Below are positions 39,148 to 47,082 of a stretch of DNA of 64,000 nucleotides, piece by piece. A program made the position numbers and the translations under genes. The notes below the pieces were generated by a model. The model was not told the origin of the DNA and ran no database searches. It saw only the letters and a program-made list of their open reading frames with translations. Positions within the stretch are counted from its first letter, which is position 1. Every line of letters starts with the position of its first letter. The stretch lies in the NCBI GenBank assembly GCA_014653985.1, contig JACWDT010000002.1, positions 62,001 to 126,000 on the forward strand. Reading direction: 5' to 3'. This stretch comes from Pelagibacterales bacterium SAG-MED22 (GTDB taxonomy: Bacteria > Pseudomonadota > Alphaproteobacteria > Pelagibacterales > Pelagibacteraceae).

Positions 39148-39429
39148 ATGAAAAAAGCAATAATTTATATTCCTAACAAAAGTCCAATGCAATCAGGTCT
39201 TGCAAAAGCAAATAAGTGGATACTAGAATTTAAAACAAAAGACCCGACAAAAAATCCTTTAATGGGATGGGAAAGTTCTGATGATACTTTGACTGAGTTG
39301 AAATTAGAATTTTCATCTAAAGAACTAGCAATAAATTATGCCAAAAAGAAAAAAATAGAATTTGAGCTAATTGAACCAAGAAAAAGAAAAACTGTAAAAA
39401 AATCTTATGCGGATAATTTTTTAAAGTAA
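39148..39429 (+). CDS. NDUFS4-like complex I accessory subunit
   Basis: A 93-aa protein of the ETC complex I / NDUFS4 family. IIYIPNKSPMQSGLAKANKWILEF, NPLMGWESSDDTLTELKLEFSSKELAINYAKKKKIEFEL and the terminal YADNFLK are family hallmarks. It is a supernumerary NADH:quinone oxidoreductase subunit typical of Alphaproteobacteria and mitochondria. The position right after tRNA-Pro is seen in other alphaproteobacterial genomes. Confidence 0.9.
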   Translation: MKKAIIYIPNKSPMQSGLAKANKWILEFKTKDPTKNPLMGWESSDDTLTELKLEFSSKELAINYAKKKKIEFELIEPRKRKTVKKSYADNFLK

Positions 39430-39432
39430 ATT

Positions 39433-40425
39433 ATGTTTAGATTTTTTACTGAAAGAAATTGGTATTTGTGGTCCTGGCTAGGATCTTTTATAATTCTTTC
39501 AACACTTTGGATACAAGTAAAAATTGATGTAAAAATAAATGAGTGGTTTGGTGAATTTTATGACATGATCCAAAAAGCACTTGGAGCTCCAAATGCAATA
39601 ACTATAGAGGAATATTGGTCGAGTTTACTTTCATTTATAATTTTAGCAGCAATGTACGTTGGTGTTGCAGTATTAGTTAGTTTTTTTACATCACACTATT
39701 TGTTTAGGTGGAGAGCTGCTATGGTTGAATGGTACCACTCTGTTTATGACAAGGCTCGTAGAATTGAAGGTGCCGCTCAAAGAGTTCAAGAAGACACTAT
39801 AAAATTTTCAAGAATAATGGAGTCTTTAGGAACAAGTTTAATTGAAGCTTTAATGATTTTAATTGAATTTATGCCAATTCTATTTGGTCTAAGTATAGGT
39901 ATACCTATTTTCTTTTTTGGTGATTGGGATTATGGATTAATTGTTGGTGCTCTTATTTGGTCAATTGGTGGAACTATTTTTCTAGTAATTTTAGGACTAA
40001 TTTTAAGATTGGTTGGTGTTGAATATGATTTACAAAAAAAGGAAGCAGCATACAGAAAAATATTAGTTATAGCTGAGGATGATGGAACAATAAGACCAAA
40101 AACTATAGACGAATTATTTGAAGATGTAAGAAGTATTCATTATTTAAGTTATCTAAGATATTTATATTTTAACATTGGTAGAATTGCTTACTTGCAGGCC
40201 AATGTATTATCAGCATATGTTTTTTTAGCTCCAGCAATAGTGGCAGGAGCAGTAACCCTTGGCGTAATGCAGCAAATCATAAGAGCTTTTGGTAGAGTTG
40301 AGGGTTCAATGCAATATATTTTAAAAGCGTGGCCTACAATAATTGAGCTAGCAAGTGTGTATAAACGTTTAAGGGAGTTTGAATATAAAATAAGACAAGA
40401 TGAATTTGTTGATGAAAAAATTTAA
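39433..40425 (+). CDS. SbmA/BacA-like peptide transporter, N-terminally short
   Basis: A 330-aa membrane protein of the SbmA/BacA family, proton-driven importers of peptides. RWRAAMVEWYHSVYDKARRIEGAAQRVQEDTIKF, LGLILRLVGVEYDLQKKEAAYRK, YLRYLYFNIGRIAYLQANV and MQYILKAWPTIIELASVYKRLREFE match the family. Compared with E. coli SbmA (406 aa) it lacks roughly the first 75-80 residues, including two membrane helices, and begins at the WYLWSWLGS region. No in-frame start with that segment is visible, as the NDUFS4-like gene ends 3 nt before it. Confidence 0.87.
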   Translation: MFRFFTERNWYLWSWLGSFIILSTLWIQVKIDVKINEWFGEFYDMIQKALGAPNAITIEEYWSSLLSFIILAAMYVGVAVLVSFFTSHYLFRWRAAMVEWYHSVYDKARRIEGAAQRVQEDTIKFSRIMESLGTSLIEALMILIEFMPILFGLSIGIPIFFFGDWDYGLIVGALIWSIGGTIFLVILGLILRLVGVEYDLQKKEAAYRKILVIAEDDGTIRPKTIDELFEDVRSIHYLSYLRYLYFNIGRIAYLQANVLSAYVFLAPAIVAGAVTLGVMQQIIRAFGRVEGSMQYILKAWPTIIELASVYKRLREFEYKIRQDEFVDEKI

Positions 40426-41366
40426 TGGCAATTGAACAAAAATTTATAGATCAATTTGTTAGCGTAACATCAAGAGCAGCTGTTGCTTCATATAACTTTA
40501 TAGGGAAAAAAGATAAAATTGCTGCTGATAAAGCTGCTGTTGACTCGATGAGAAATGATTTAAACCAGCTAAATATTAAAGGTAAAATAGTTATTGGTGA
40601 GGGAGAACTAGATGAAGCACCGATGTTATATATAGGTGAAAAAGTAGGTACTACTAAAGGTCCTGAAATAGATATAGCTGTTGATCCATTAGAGGGTACT
40701 AATTTTGCTGCATACAATCTTCCAGGTGCTTTATCGGTAATTGCAATTGCTGAAAAAAACAATCTTTTCCATGCTCCTGAAACATACATGGAAAAAATAT
40801 CCACCAAAGTAAATGAGAAAGGTGTTGTTGATTTAGATTATTCCACTAAAGAAAATATTTTTAATTTGTGTGAGTATTTGAATAAAAAACCAGAGAGTAT
40901 AACGGCCTGTATTATGGATAGACCTAGACATAAAGACATTATAGATGAATTAGATATATTAGGAGTTAAAATAAAATTAATTACTGATGGTGATGTATCA
41001 GGTGCCCTATTAGTAACTGATGATAAATATGGAGTAGATATTTTTCTAGGTATAGGGGGGGGGCCAGAAGGTGTTCTTGCTTCAGCAGCCCTTGACACTT
41101 TTGAGTGCAGTTTTCAGGGAAGATTCTTATTTCATACTGAGGATGACAGAAGAAGAGCTAAAAAAATGGGTATTAAAGATTTAACAAAAAAATATCAATT
41201 GAAAGAGATTATTAAAGGTGACACAATTTTTTGTGCGACAGGTATTACATCAGGGGATTTAGTATCAGGGATAAGAACGGAAAATAATGAATTTATTACT
41301 GAAACATTAGTCACACATAAAAGTACAGGTTTAAAAAAAATAATTAAAAAAGTTGAAAATAGATAA
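40425..41366 (+). CDS. glpX: Class II fructose-1,6-bisphosphatase
   Basis: Gluconeogenic phosphatase, 313 aa. Motifs are IVIGEGELDEAPMLYIGEKVG, IAVDPLEGTNFAAYNLPGALSVIAIA with metal ligands, CIMDRPRHKDIIDE and GGGPEGVLASAALDTFECSFQGR. It shares one base with the SbmA-like stop (TAATG). In other Alphaproteobacteria glpX usually sits beside hom; here hom is about 6.6 kb away on the opposite strand. Confidence 0.95.
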   Translation: MAIEQKFIDQFVSVTSRAAVASYNFIGKKDKIAADKAAVDSMRNDLNQLNIKGKIVIGEGELDEAPMLYIGEKVGTTKGPEIDIAVDPLEGTNFAAYNLPGALSVIAIAEKNNLFHAPETYMEKISTKVNEKGVVDLDYSTKENIFNLCEYLNKKPESITACIMDRPRHKDIIDELDILGVKIKLITDGDVSGALLVTDDKYGVDIFLGIGGGPEGVLASAALDTFECSFQGRFLFHTEDDRRRAKKMGIKDLTKKYQLKEIIKGDTIFCATGITSGDLVSGIRTENNEFITETLVTHKSTGLKKIIKKVENR

Positions 41367-41435
41367 TAATGACAACTACCATAAATCTAATAAAGCTTGA
41401 TTAATATACTTTTTTACAATAAAAAACAGCAATTC

Positions 41436-41510
41436 GGTCCCTTCGTCTATCGGTTAGGACACGTGGTTTTCATCCTCGAAAGAGGGGTTCGATTCCCCTA
41501 GGGACCGCCA
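41436..41510 (+). tRNA. tRNA-Glu(UUC) with a U-U mismatch in the anticodon stem
   Basis: 75 nt with encoded CCA. Acceptor GGTCCCT pairs with AGGGACC; T arm GGGGTTCGATTCCCC. The anticodon stem CGTGG/CCTCG has a central T-T mismatch; loop TTTTCAT gives anticodon TTC. The rest of the fold is regular. Confidence 0.95.
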
Positions 41511-41529
41511 GATTATTCATAAACTTTTT

Positions 41530-41796
41530 ATGGTTTATTACGTATATTTAATAAAAACACTAGATGGTCACAAAAACAAATCATATGTTGGATATACTAA
41601 TAATATAATTGCTAGAATTAATAAGCATAATTCAAATATTGGCGCAAAATCTACAAAAGGTTATAAATGGGAACTGGTTTATAAAAAAAGATTTTACTTA
41701 AAGAAAAAAGCTCTTTCTTTTGAATATAAACTTAAAAAAAATAGAAAAGAAAGATTAAAGTTAATTTATGATTTTAAAGAAAAATCAAAAACTTAA
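41530..41796 (+). CDS. GIY-YIG domain nuclease-family protein
   Basis: An 88-aa single-domain protein of the UPF0213/GIY-YIG type. VYYVYLIKTLDGHKNKSYVGYTNNIIARINKHNSNIG holds the family YVYLI...YVGYT core with the Arg, and YKKRFYLKKKALSFEYKLKK holds the conserved Glu. It is very Lys-rich. Such small proteins are often repair-related or of unknown role. It is the first gene after tRNA-Glu and overlaps the glycosyltransferase by 29 nt. Confidence 0.88.
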   Translation: MVYYVYLIKTLDGHKNKSYVGYTNNIIARINKHNSNIGAKSTKGYKWELVYKKRFYLKKKALSFEYKLKKNRKERLKLIYDFKEKSKT

Positions 41797-43891
41797 AATT
41801 GCAACTATATTACCTTATAAAGAAAACTATACAGTAGATAAAGCTTCAGCTGCATCATTATGGGTGTCTGAATTTTATAAGAATTCAAAATTTAAAAAAT
41901 ACAACTTCATATATGGCCATACAAAATATAAAAAATATTTAACCAAAAATTATATAAATATAAATTTAAAAAGTTTGAATTCTATAATGACAAGCACAAC
42001 AAATGAGTATGCTAATAAATTAATTAAGGATTTAAATTATAAAAATTTCAATATTGTTGAAATACACAACAGACCTCAACTCTTAGATAAATTATTAAAT
42101 AAGATTAAAAGTAGATTTATTTTTTATTTCCATAATGATCCATTATCAATGAAAGGATCAAAAAAAAAAAGTGAAAGATTGAAAATATTAGATTCAGTAG
42201 ATAAATTAATTTTTGTAAGTGAATGGGTAAGAAATAGATTTTTTATAGATTTAGATAAAAAATTAAAGACAAAAACGCAGGTCATATATCCAAGTGTAAA
42301 TGAGCAAAAACCTGTTAAAATGAAAAAAAATATTATCTTTGTTGGTAGATTGAATCATTCTAAAGGTTATGATTTATTTAAAGAAGCCATAATCAAAATT
42401 CTTGATGAGTTTCCTCTGTGGAATTCTTATTCTCTTGGCGATGAAGACAGAAGGGCAATATACATATCACATCCTAGACATAAAGAATTAGGATTTGTTA
42501 ATCATAAAAATACACTTAAGATACTTAATGAGTCAGAAATAGCTGTTGTCCCTTCAAGGTGGGATGAACCATTCGGCAGAACAGCTTTAGAAGCGTCTTC
42601 AAGCGGATGTGCAACAATCATAAGTAACAAAGGTGGATTACCAGAAACGACAGATAATGCTTTAATTCTAAAAAAACTTGATGCTAGAAATCTACATAAA
42701 GAAATAAGAAAGCTTATTAACTCTCCAAAAAAAAGAAAAAAAATTCAAATGCTTAGTAGAAAAAATATTAAACATTTAGTTAAAAAAAATACAATATTGA
42801 TAGATCAAATTCGCGAAAATTGTTTTCCAACATTTAATGTAAATTATATCAAAAATAAACTCAAAATTATCAATATATATAATCAAGGACAAAAACTTAA
42901 TCATAGATTGTTTAATATTTCCTTAGGTAAAAAATTTACTAATGGTTTTGTTAGAAATGGACATGACGTTTTAGAAATAAGTGACAGAGATTACTTGAAA
43001 AATAATAAATCTTTTAGTTTGATACCTAGTAAAAATATTTTTCAAAAATTTCTAATTGAAAGCTTTAAAAATTATAATCCAGATATAGTATTTTTTGGTC
43101 ATACTAAAAATTTACACTTAGAAACAATAGATAAATTAAAATCAATAAATAAAAATCTAATTATTTCACAATGGAATGAGGATCCAGTTATGTATGGTTT
43201 AGATTATTCAAAGCAAAATATATCTAATATCAATCATTATGCTGATTTTGTTGATCACAATTTTATTACCACACATCCTTCAGTAATTAAAAATAAAGTT
43301 AATAATAAAAATTTTCATTTTTTTTTTGTACCTGTTGATAAAAATATAGAAAGATATGATGTTTATAAACTACGACCTAAAAACGATTTATTTTATGCAA
43401 TGAGTCATGGTGTTAATCGTGCAACATTAAAAGAAGATATTGAAGATAATAGGATAAATTTTTTAAACAAATTAGTAAAAAAAATACCAAATATAAAATA
43501 TGATTTTTATGGCTTTGCAAATAAACAACCAATTTGGGGAAACGATTTTAATAATGCTTTAATTAATTCAAAAATGGCTCTTAATTTAAGTAGAGGCAAG
43601 CCTACCAAATATTACTCAAGCAATAGGATAGCTTCTGTAATGGGTAATGGTTTACTTACTTTTATAGATAAAAAAGTTTATTTGTCTGATTTTTTTAATA
43701 AAAATGAGATTGTGTTTTATTCAAACATAAATGAGCTCTCGGATAAAATTAAGTTTTACTCTATGAACGATAAAATTAGATCAAAAATTGCACAAAATGG
43801 TAAAAACAAATATTTCAAACTTTTTAATGAAAGAAAAATCTCTAAATATATAATTGATGTTTCACTAGGTAATAAATCTACTTTATTTTAA
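41768..43891 (+). CDS. Two-domain glycosyltransferase (GT4 plus CgeB-like)
   Basis: A 707-aa protein with two glycosyltransferase-like halves. Residues about 1-345 form a GT-B, GT4-type module: NIIFVGRLNHSKGYDLFKEA and the EX7E motif in VPSRWDEPFGRTALEASSSGCATI. Residues about 365-707 resemble a second GT-B module of the CgeB/DUF3880 type: NPDIVFFGHTKNLHLETIDKL, IISQWNEDPVMYGLDY and NSKMALNLSRGKPTKYYSSNRI. No membrane segment is seen. Likely builds a surface glycan. The 29-nt overlap with the GIY-YIG gene is long; a later start is possible. Confidence 0.85.
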   Translation: MILKKNQKLKIATILPYKENYTVDKASAASLWVSEFYKNSKFKKYNFIYGHTKYKKYLTKNYININLKSLNSIMTSTTNEYANKLIKDLNYKNFNIVEIHNRPQLLDKLLNKIKSRFIFYFHNDPLSMKGSKKKSERLKILDSVDKLIFVSEWVRNRFFIDLDKKLKTKTQVIYPSVNEQKPVKMKKNIIFVGRLNHSKGYDLFKEAIIKILDEFPLWNSYSLGDEDRRAIYISHPRHKELGFVNHKNTLKILNESEIAVVPSRWDEPFGRTALEASSSGCATIISNKGGLPETTDNALILKKLDARNLHKEIRKLINSPKKRKKIQMLSRKNIKHLVKKNTILIDQIRENCFPTFNVNYIKNKLKIINIYNQGQKLNHRLFNISLGKKFTNGFVRNGHDVLEISDRDYLKNNKSFSLIPSKNIFQKFLIESFKNYNPDIVFFGHTKNLHLETIDKLKSINKNLIISQWNEDPVMYGLDYSKQNISNINHYADFVDHNFITTHPSVIKNKVNNKNFHFFFVPVDKNIERYDVYKLRPKNDLFYAMSHGVNRATLKEDIEDNRINFLNKLVKKIPNIKYDFYGFANKQPIWGNDFNNALINSKMALNLSRGKPTKYYSSNRIASVMGNGLLTFIDKKVYLSDFFNKNEIVFYSNINELSDKIKFYSMNDKIRSKIAQNGKNKYFKLFNERKISKYIIDVSLGNKSTLF

Positions 43892-44149
43892 TTTGTGACA
43901 AAATATTTTAAAAATAGGTTCATATGAAGACTGTAGCACTATATTTTTAAAAAAATTTCAGAATTGTAATATCAAATTCTTGGGTAGTTCTATATAAAGG
44001 TGGTTACTTAATTTTATGTTATTATATGTGGTTGTATTACAAAGATTTAAAAAAATCTCTCTATATAAATTAATAAGTTTATAACTTATAATATAAATGA
44101 AATTAGTTATTTCAAAATATGGCACTAGATAATTATTAAATAAAACTCT
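43892..44149. other. 258-nt gene-free gap between glycosyltransferase and recombinase
   Basis: Both flanking genes end here (convergent). I see no ORF longer than a few codons, no tRNA fragment and no stem-loop with a T-run. The one visible structure is a small palindrome at 44073-44089. The remainder is AT-rich low-complexity DNA. Confidence 0.6.
44073..44089. repeat. 7-bp inverted repeat near the recombinase 3' end
   Basis: ATAAGTT-TAT-AACTTAT, perfect 7-bp arms with a 3-nt centre, 60 nt past the recombinase stop. It does not share sequence with the large inverted repeat at the recombinase start. Function unknown and chance is possible in this AT-rich gap. Confidence 0.5.
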
Positions 44150-45106
44150 CTATAGTTTAATTTTATTTAAAGCATTATTTTTAAACAAATTTGCTTCTTT
44201 AATATATCTTCTGACCATTTCTGTAGATTTATGTCCTGTCATAGCCATTATGCTCCTTTCTTCTGCTCCTGATTCTGCAGCTGATGTGGCAAAACCTGAT
44301 CTTAAACTATGACCAGAATAATTTCTGCTTTCAATGCCTGCTAGTTTTAAATAATCTTTTATAAGTAAAGCAACTGATTGGTCAGTTAATCTATTATCTG
44401 ATAGTTTTGATCCTTTGGTAAATCTTCTAAAGATTGGTCCTGAGCTAATTTTCGATATTTCAATCCATTTTTTTATTGAAATTACTGGGCAATATTGTGA
44501 ATTGTCAAAGTAGGGCAGTCCTTTTATAGAACCCTCACCAAATTGATCTGTTTTAGACCTTTTAAGGCTAATCTTAAGACCCTCTTGAACGAATTCAAGA
44601 TCATCGTAGTTAAGTGAAACTATCTCATTTCTTCTAAATCCACCTGAGAATCCAATTAATATAATTGACCTGTCTCTGAGTTTTTTTATTTCCTCATTTT
44701 TTTCTTTATCTATTACATTTATAAGTGTTTTTAAATGATTGATTAATAATGGTTTTTTTCCTTTTTGAATGCTACCTTTTCTTCTTTTAATCCCCAATAT
44801 ATTTTCAATTATTGATGGGTGCTTTGTATCAAGATAGTGACCTTTAAGTTTATGTATGACGCCTATTGAAACCAATCTTCTCTTTAATGTACTCATTTTA
44901 ATATCTTTAGTTGATAAATGTGTTAAATATAATGATACAATTTTTGGTTCTGATGGAAGAGATTTAAATCCATTTTGTGTACAGAACAATCCAAAATCAT
45001 TAAAGTCTGATTTATAAGCTCTAACTGTATTGTTTGCCTTTGAACTTTGAAGATTTAATAAAGTCTCTTGCTGCAATGCTTTAATGTCAGTTATTATTTC
45101 ACTCAT
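44150..45106 (-). CDS. Tyrosine recombinase/integrase, intact
   Basis: A 318-aa site-specific recombinase. The N-terminal SAM-like DNA-binding domain covers about residues 10-110 (NTVRAYKSDFNDFGLFC), the catalytic domain about 120-310. The catalytic set is complete: Arg in GFSGGFRRNEIVSL (about R158), Lys in SLKRSKTDQFG, HSLR (H266, R269), TGHKS (H292) and VRRYIKEA (Y301). No excisionase, relaxase or phage genes are adjacent. An 18-bp-arm inverted repeat begins at the base before its start codon. It could be a mobile-element integrase, an inversion enzyme or a Xer-type domesticated protein; sequence alone does not decide. Confidence 0.92.
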   Translation of the reverse strand: MSEIITDIKALQQETLLNLQSSKANNTVRAYKSDFNDFGLFCTQNGFKSLPSEPKIVSLYLTHLSTKDIKMSTLKRRLVSIGVIHKLKGHYLDTKHPSIIENILGIKRRKGSIQKGKKPLLINHLKTLINVIDKEKNEEIKKLRDRSIILIGFSGGFRRNEIVSLNYDDLEFVQEGLKISLKRSKTDQFGEGSIKGLPYFDNSQYCPVISIKKWIEISKISSGPIFRRFTKGSKLSDNRLTDQSVALLIKDYLKLAGIESRNYSGHSLRSGFATSAAESGAEERSIMAMTGHKSTEMVRRYIKEANLFKNNALNKIKL

Positions 45107-45149
45107 ATATATTACTATTGATAACCATTAATTATCATTAGTAATATAT
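45107..45149. repeat. 18-bp inverted repeat with 7-bp spacer directly upstream of the recombinase
   Basis: Left arm ATATATTACTATTGATAA, spacer CCATTAA, right arm TTATCATTAGTAATATAT: 17 of 18 positions pair. The left arm abuts the recombinase start codon (45104-45106). The geometry resembles a tyrosine-recombinase crossover site (two inverted binding elements around a 6-8-bp overlap), but it could be an operator or an mRNA hairpin hiding the start. Two TAATGATG direct repeats at 45200 and 45220 lie nearby. Confidence 0.85.
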
Positions 45150-45242
45150 CAAGAGTTTTCAGATGTCAAATAAAATAATTAATCATTTTTAAGGACAATT
45201 AATGATGTTGCGAGCTCAGTAATGATGAAATATAATTAAAAA

Positions 45243-45413
45243 ATGGGCATAGACGGAGTAATTGAACCAATATATTTTCTAATCACTTCTATTGGTTTTG
45301 TAATTTTGAGCTTTATTCAGTATAAAAAAACAGGAAAATCCTTAGAAACGATCTATCTATTTATTTTAGCTGTTTTTTTTATAGTTTGCTTTATTATTTT
45401 AAATTTTTATTAA
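45243..45413 (+). CDS. Small 56-aa membrane protein coupled to the MGMT-type gene
   Basis: Below the ORF-track cutoff. It starts MGIDGVIEPIYFLITSIGF and has two hydrophobic segments (residues about 8-25 and 38-56) separated by QYKKTGKSLET, suggesting a hairpin membrane protein. Its stop overlaps the start codon of the next gene (TAATG), the same coupling used by genuine genes in this window. No family recognised. It is divergent from the recombinase. Confidence 0.6.
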   Translation: MGIDGVIEPIYFLITSIGFVILSFIQYKKTGKSLETIYLFILAVFFIVCFIILNFY

Positions 45414-45682
45414 TGAAAGGTACTAAATTTCAATTAAAAGTCTGGAAATACCTTAAAACTATACCAAAAGGTACTGTAAAAACCTATAAAGAGGTAGCAA
45501 TTGCTATAAAAAGACCTAAATCATCCCGTGCTGTAGCTAATGCATGTGGAAAAAACCTATATTCTCCCAAAATACCGTGTCATAGAGTAATTCGATCTGA
45601 TGGAGGACTAGGTGGATACTCTGGCAGAGGTGGAATTAAGACAAAGCTACGTTTATTGAGATCTGAAAAAGTTGATATTTAG
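45413..45682 (+). CDS. MGMT-family (O6-alkylguanine alkyltransferase C-terminal domain) protein
   Basis: An 89-aa protein equal to the DNA-binding/active-site domain of O6-alkylguanine-DNA alkyltransferases. FQLKVWKYLKTIPKGTVKTYKEVAIAI is the helix-turn-helix region, SRAVANACGKN contains the Arg finger, and IPCHRVI holds the acceptor cysteine. The N-terminal domain of Ogt/Ada is missing, as in ATL proteins, but ATLs have Trp in place of this Cys. The ATG at 45413 is chosen over the track start at 45386, since it overlaps the preceding small ORF stop. Confidence 0.88.
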   Translation: MKGTKFQLKVWKYLKTIPKGTVKTYKEVAIAIKRPKSSRAVANACGKNLYSPKIPCHRVIRSDGGLGGYSGRGGIKTKLRLLRSEKVDI

Positions 45683-46214
45683 TGTCATTTTAGGCCTATT
45701 TTATGGTCAAAAAAACCAATAAAATCAATAATTTTTTGCTATTTAAGCCTATTTTAGTATAAATAGTTTTTTGCACCCTTCAGTTGTACTACATATTGAG
45801 ATAAACCAAAATAAAGGTCCTCTATGGCCGTTTAAAACATATATTCTATAACTGCATTGCTCTACTATTTAATGATATCAAGGCTCATTTAAGAGTAAAA
45901 TTTCAAAGAATTTTTTATGAATTTTTTAGCCCTACTCACTTATCCGAATATAAAATTTGAATTTTTGATTAATAAGCTTAAAAAACCATTGGTATTAAAC
46001 AATTTTTACTAATATTAATTTTTCTAAAAATTTTTCCAATTTTGTCTTTATTTTTTTTCAAATAATAGTTATTTAATTTTTAATTTTCTAGGATAAATTG
46101 ACTAACATAAACCAATTTATCAATATATACAAAATATAATAATATAACAATTACAGTAATTTAAACATATATATTAAAGTAATACATAATATATTAGTTA
46201 ATATTTGTTTACTA
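45683..46214. other. 532-nt gene-free region
   Basis: The only gene-free stretch over 300 bases. It lies between two convergent genes (MGMT-type and EamA). I find no ORF of credible length, no tRNA or tRNA fragment, and no clear terminator. It holds an imperfect direct repeat (GCCTATTTTA core at 45694 and 45747) and then long runs of A and T. It may be a decayed gene or the edge of an insertion. Confidence 0.6.
45687..45756. repeat. Imperfect direct repeat, GCCTATTTTA core
   Basis: ATTTTAGGCCTATTTTA and ATTTAAGCCTATTTTA start about 54 nt apart just after the MGMT-type gene; the shared 10-nt core is GCCTATTTTA. A TTTTTTGC motif also occurs twice here. No further copies were noticed in the window. 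Significance is uncertain. Confidence 0.45.
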
Positions 46215-47066
46215 TTAACTAGAACCTCTTAGCAAAAATTCCCTTCTAGAGATATATAGTCCACTAAGAACGATAATAAATAAACCTAAATAAGTCCAAT
46301 TATCAGGTAATTCATGGAAGAAATAGTAACTAATTAGTATATTTGTAATTATCTCAGTATAGCCCAAAGGAGCTAATTTAGATGCATCAGCGTATTTGAG
46401 TGATAATATGAGGAAAAGATGCGCTACAGAGGCTATAAGGCCTATTAAAGCCATTAAAATCCATTGATTTGACGTAGGATTAATCCAAACTGAGGGCATA
46501 AACAGGCTAATTATTATAGTTCCTATCAAACCAGAAAGTAAAAGTGTTAAAAGAGGATTATCAGAGGTGCTCAGCTTCCTGGTGATAATAAGATAAAACC
46601 CATAGCAAATTCCATTACCTAAAGCAGCCATAGTAGCCAAGTTAAGCTCAATAAAACCAGGTCTTATTACAATTAATGTTCCAATAAATCCTAAAGACAC
46701 AGCGGTCCACCTTTTAACCCCTACTTTCTCATTTAAAAAAAATGGAGATAAGGCTGTAACACAAATTGGAGCAACAAAAGCTAAAGTTAAAGCTTTAGGA
46801 AGTGAAATTTCTGATATTGCATAAAAGAATAAATAAGTAGAAAAAACAAAAATTAATCCTCTAATTAATTGAAGGGCTGGTTTTTTGGTCCAAACTAATG
46901 AATGCCTATAAAAGATAAGCATTAAGGATAATGTAAAGACTACAGTAAAAAAATATCTTGCCCAAGTTATCTGTAAAACATCCATAGATGAGCTCAAATA
47001 TTTAGCAAAAGCATCCATGACAGGAACAATCATCCAAGCAGATGCATTTAAAATTATTGCCTTCAT
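46215..47066 (-). CDS. EamA/DMT-family transporter
   Basis: A 283-aa membrane protein with two EamA repeats and about ten helices. DVLQITWARYFFTVVFTLSLML, FLNEKVGVKRWTAVSLGFIGTLIVIRPG and KLAPLGYTEIITNILISYYFFHELPDNWTYLGLFIIVLSGLYI mark the two halves. Probably exports or imports a small metabolite; substrate unknown. It is the last gene of the leftward rplM-to-EamA run. Confidence 0.88.
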   Translation of the reverse strand: MKAIILNASAWMIVPVMDAFAKYLSSSMDVLQITWARYFFTVVFTLSLMLIFYRHSLVWTKKPALQLIRGLIFVFSTYLFFYAISEISLPKALTLAFVAPICVTALSPFFLNEKVGVKRWTAVSLGFIGTLIVIRPGFIELNLATMAALGNGICYGFYLIITRKLSTSDNPLLTLLLSGLIGTIIISLFMPSVWINPTSNQWILMALIGLIASVAHLFLILSLKYADASKLAPLGYTEIITNILISYYFFHELPDNWTYLGLFIIVLSGLYISRREFLLRGSS

Positions 47067-47082
47067 AAAAGAAGGATATAGT

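Noticed and set aside
41436-46214. att-site duplication of the tRNA-Glu 3' end by the recombinase
   Set aside because: I found no second copy of the T arm/acceptor sequence (GGGGTTCGATTCCCC or its neighbours) between the tRNA and hom.
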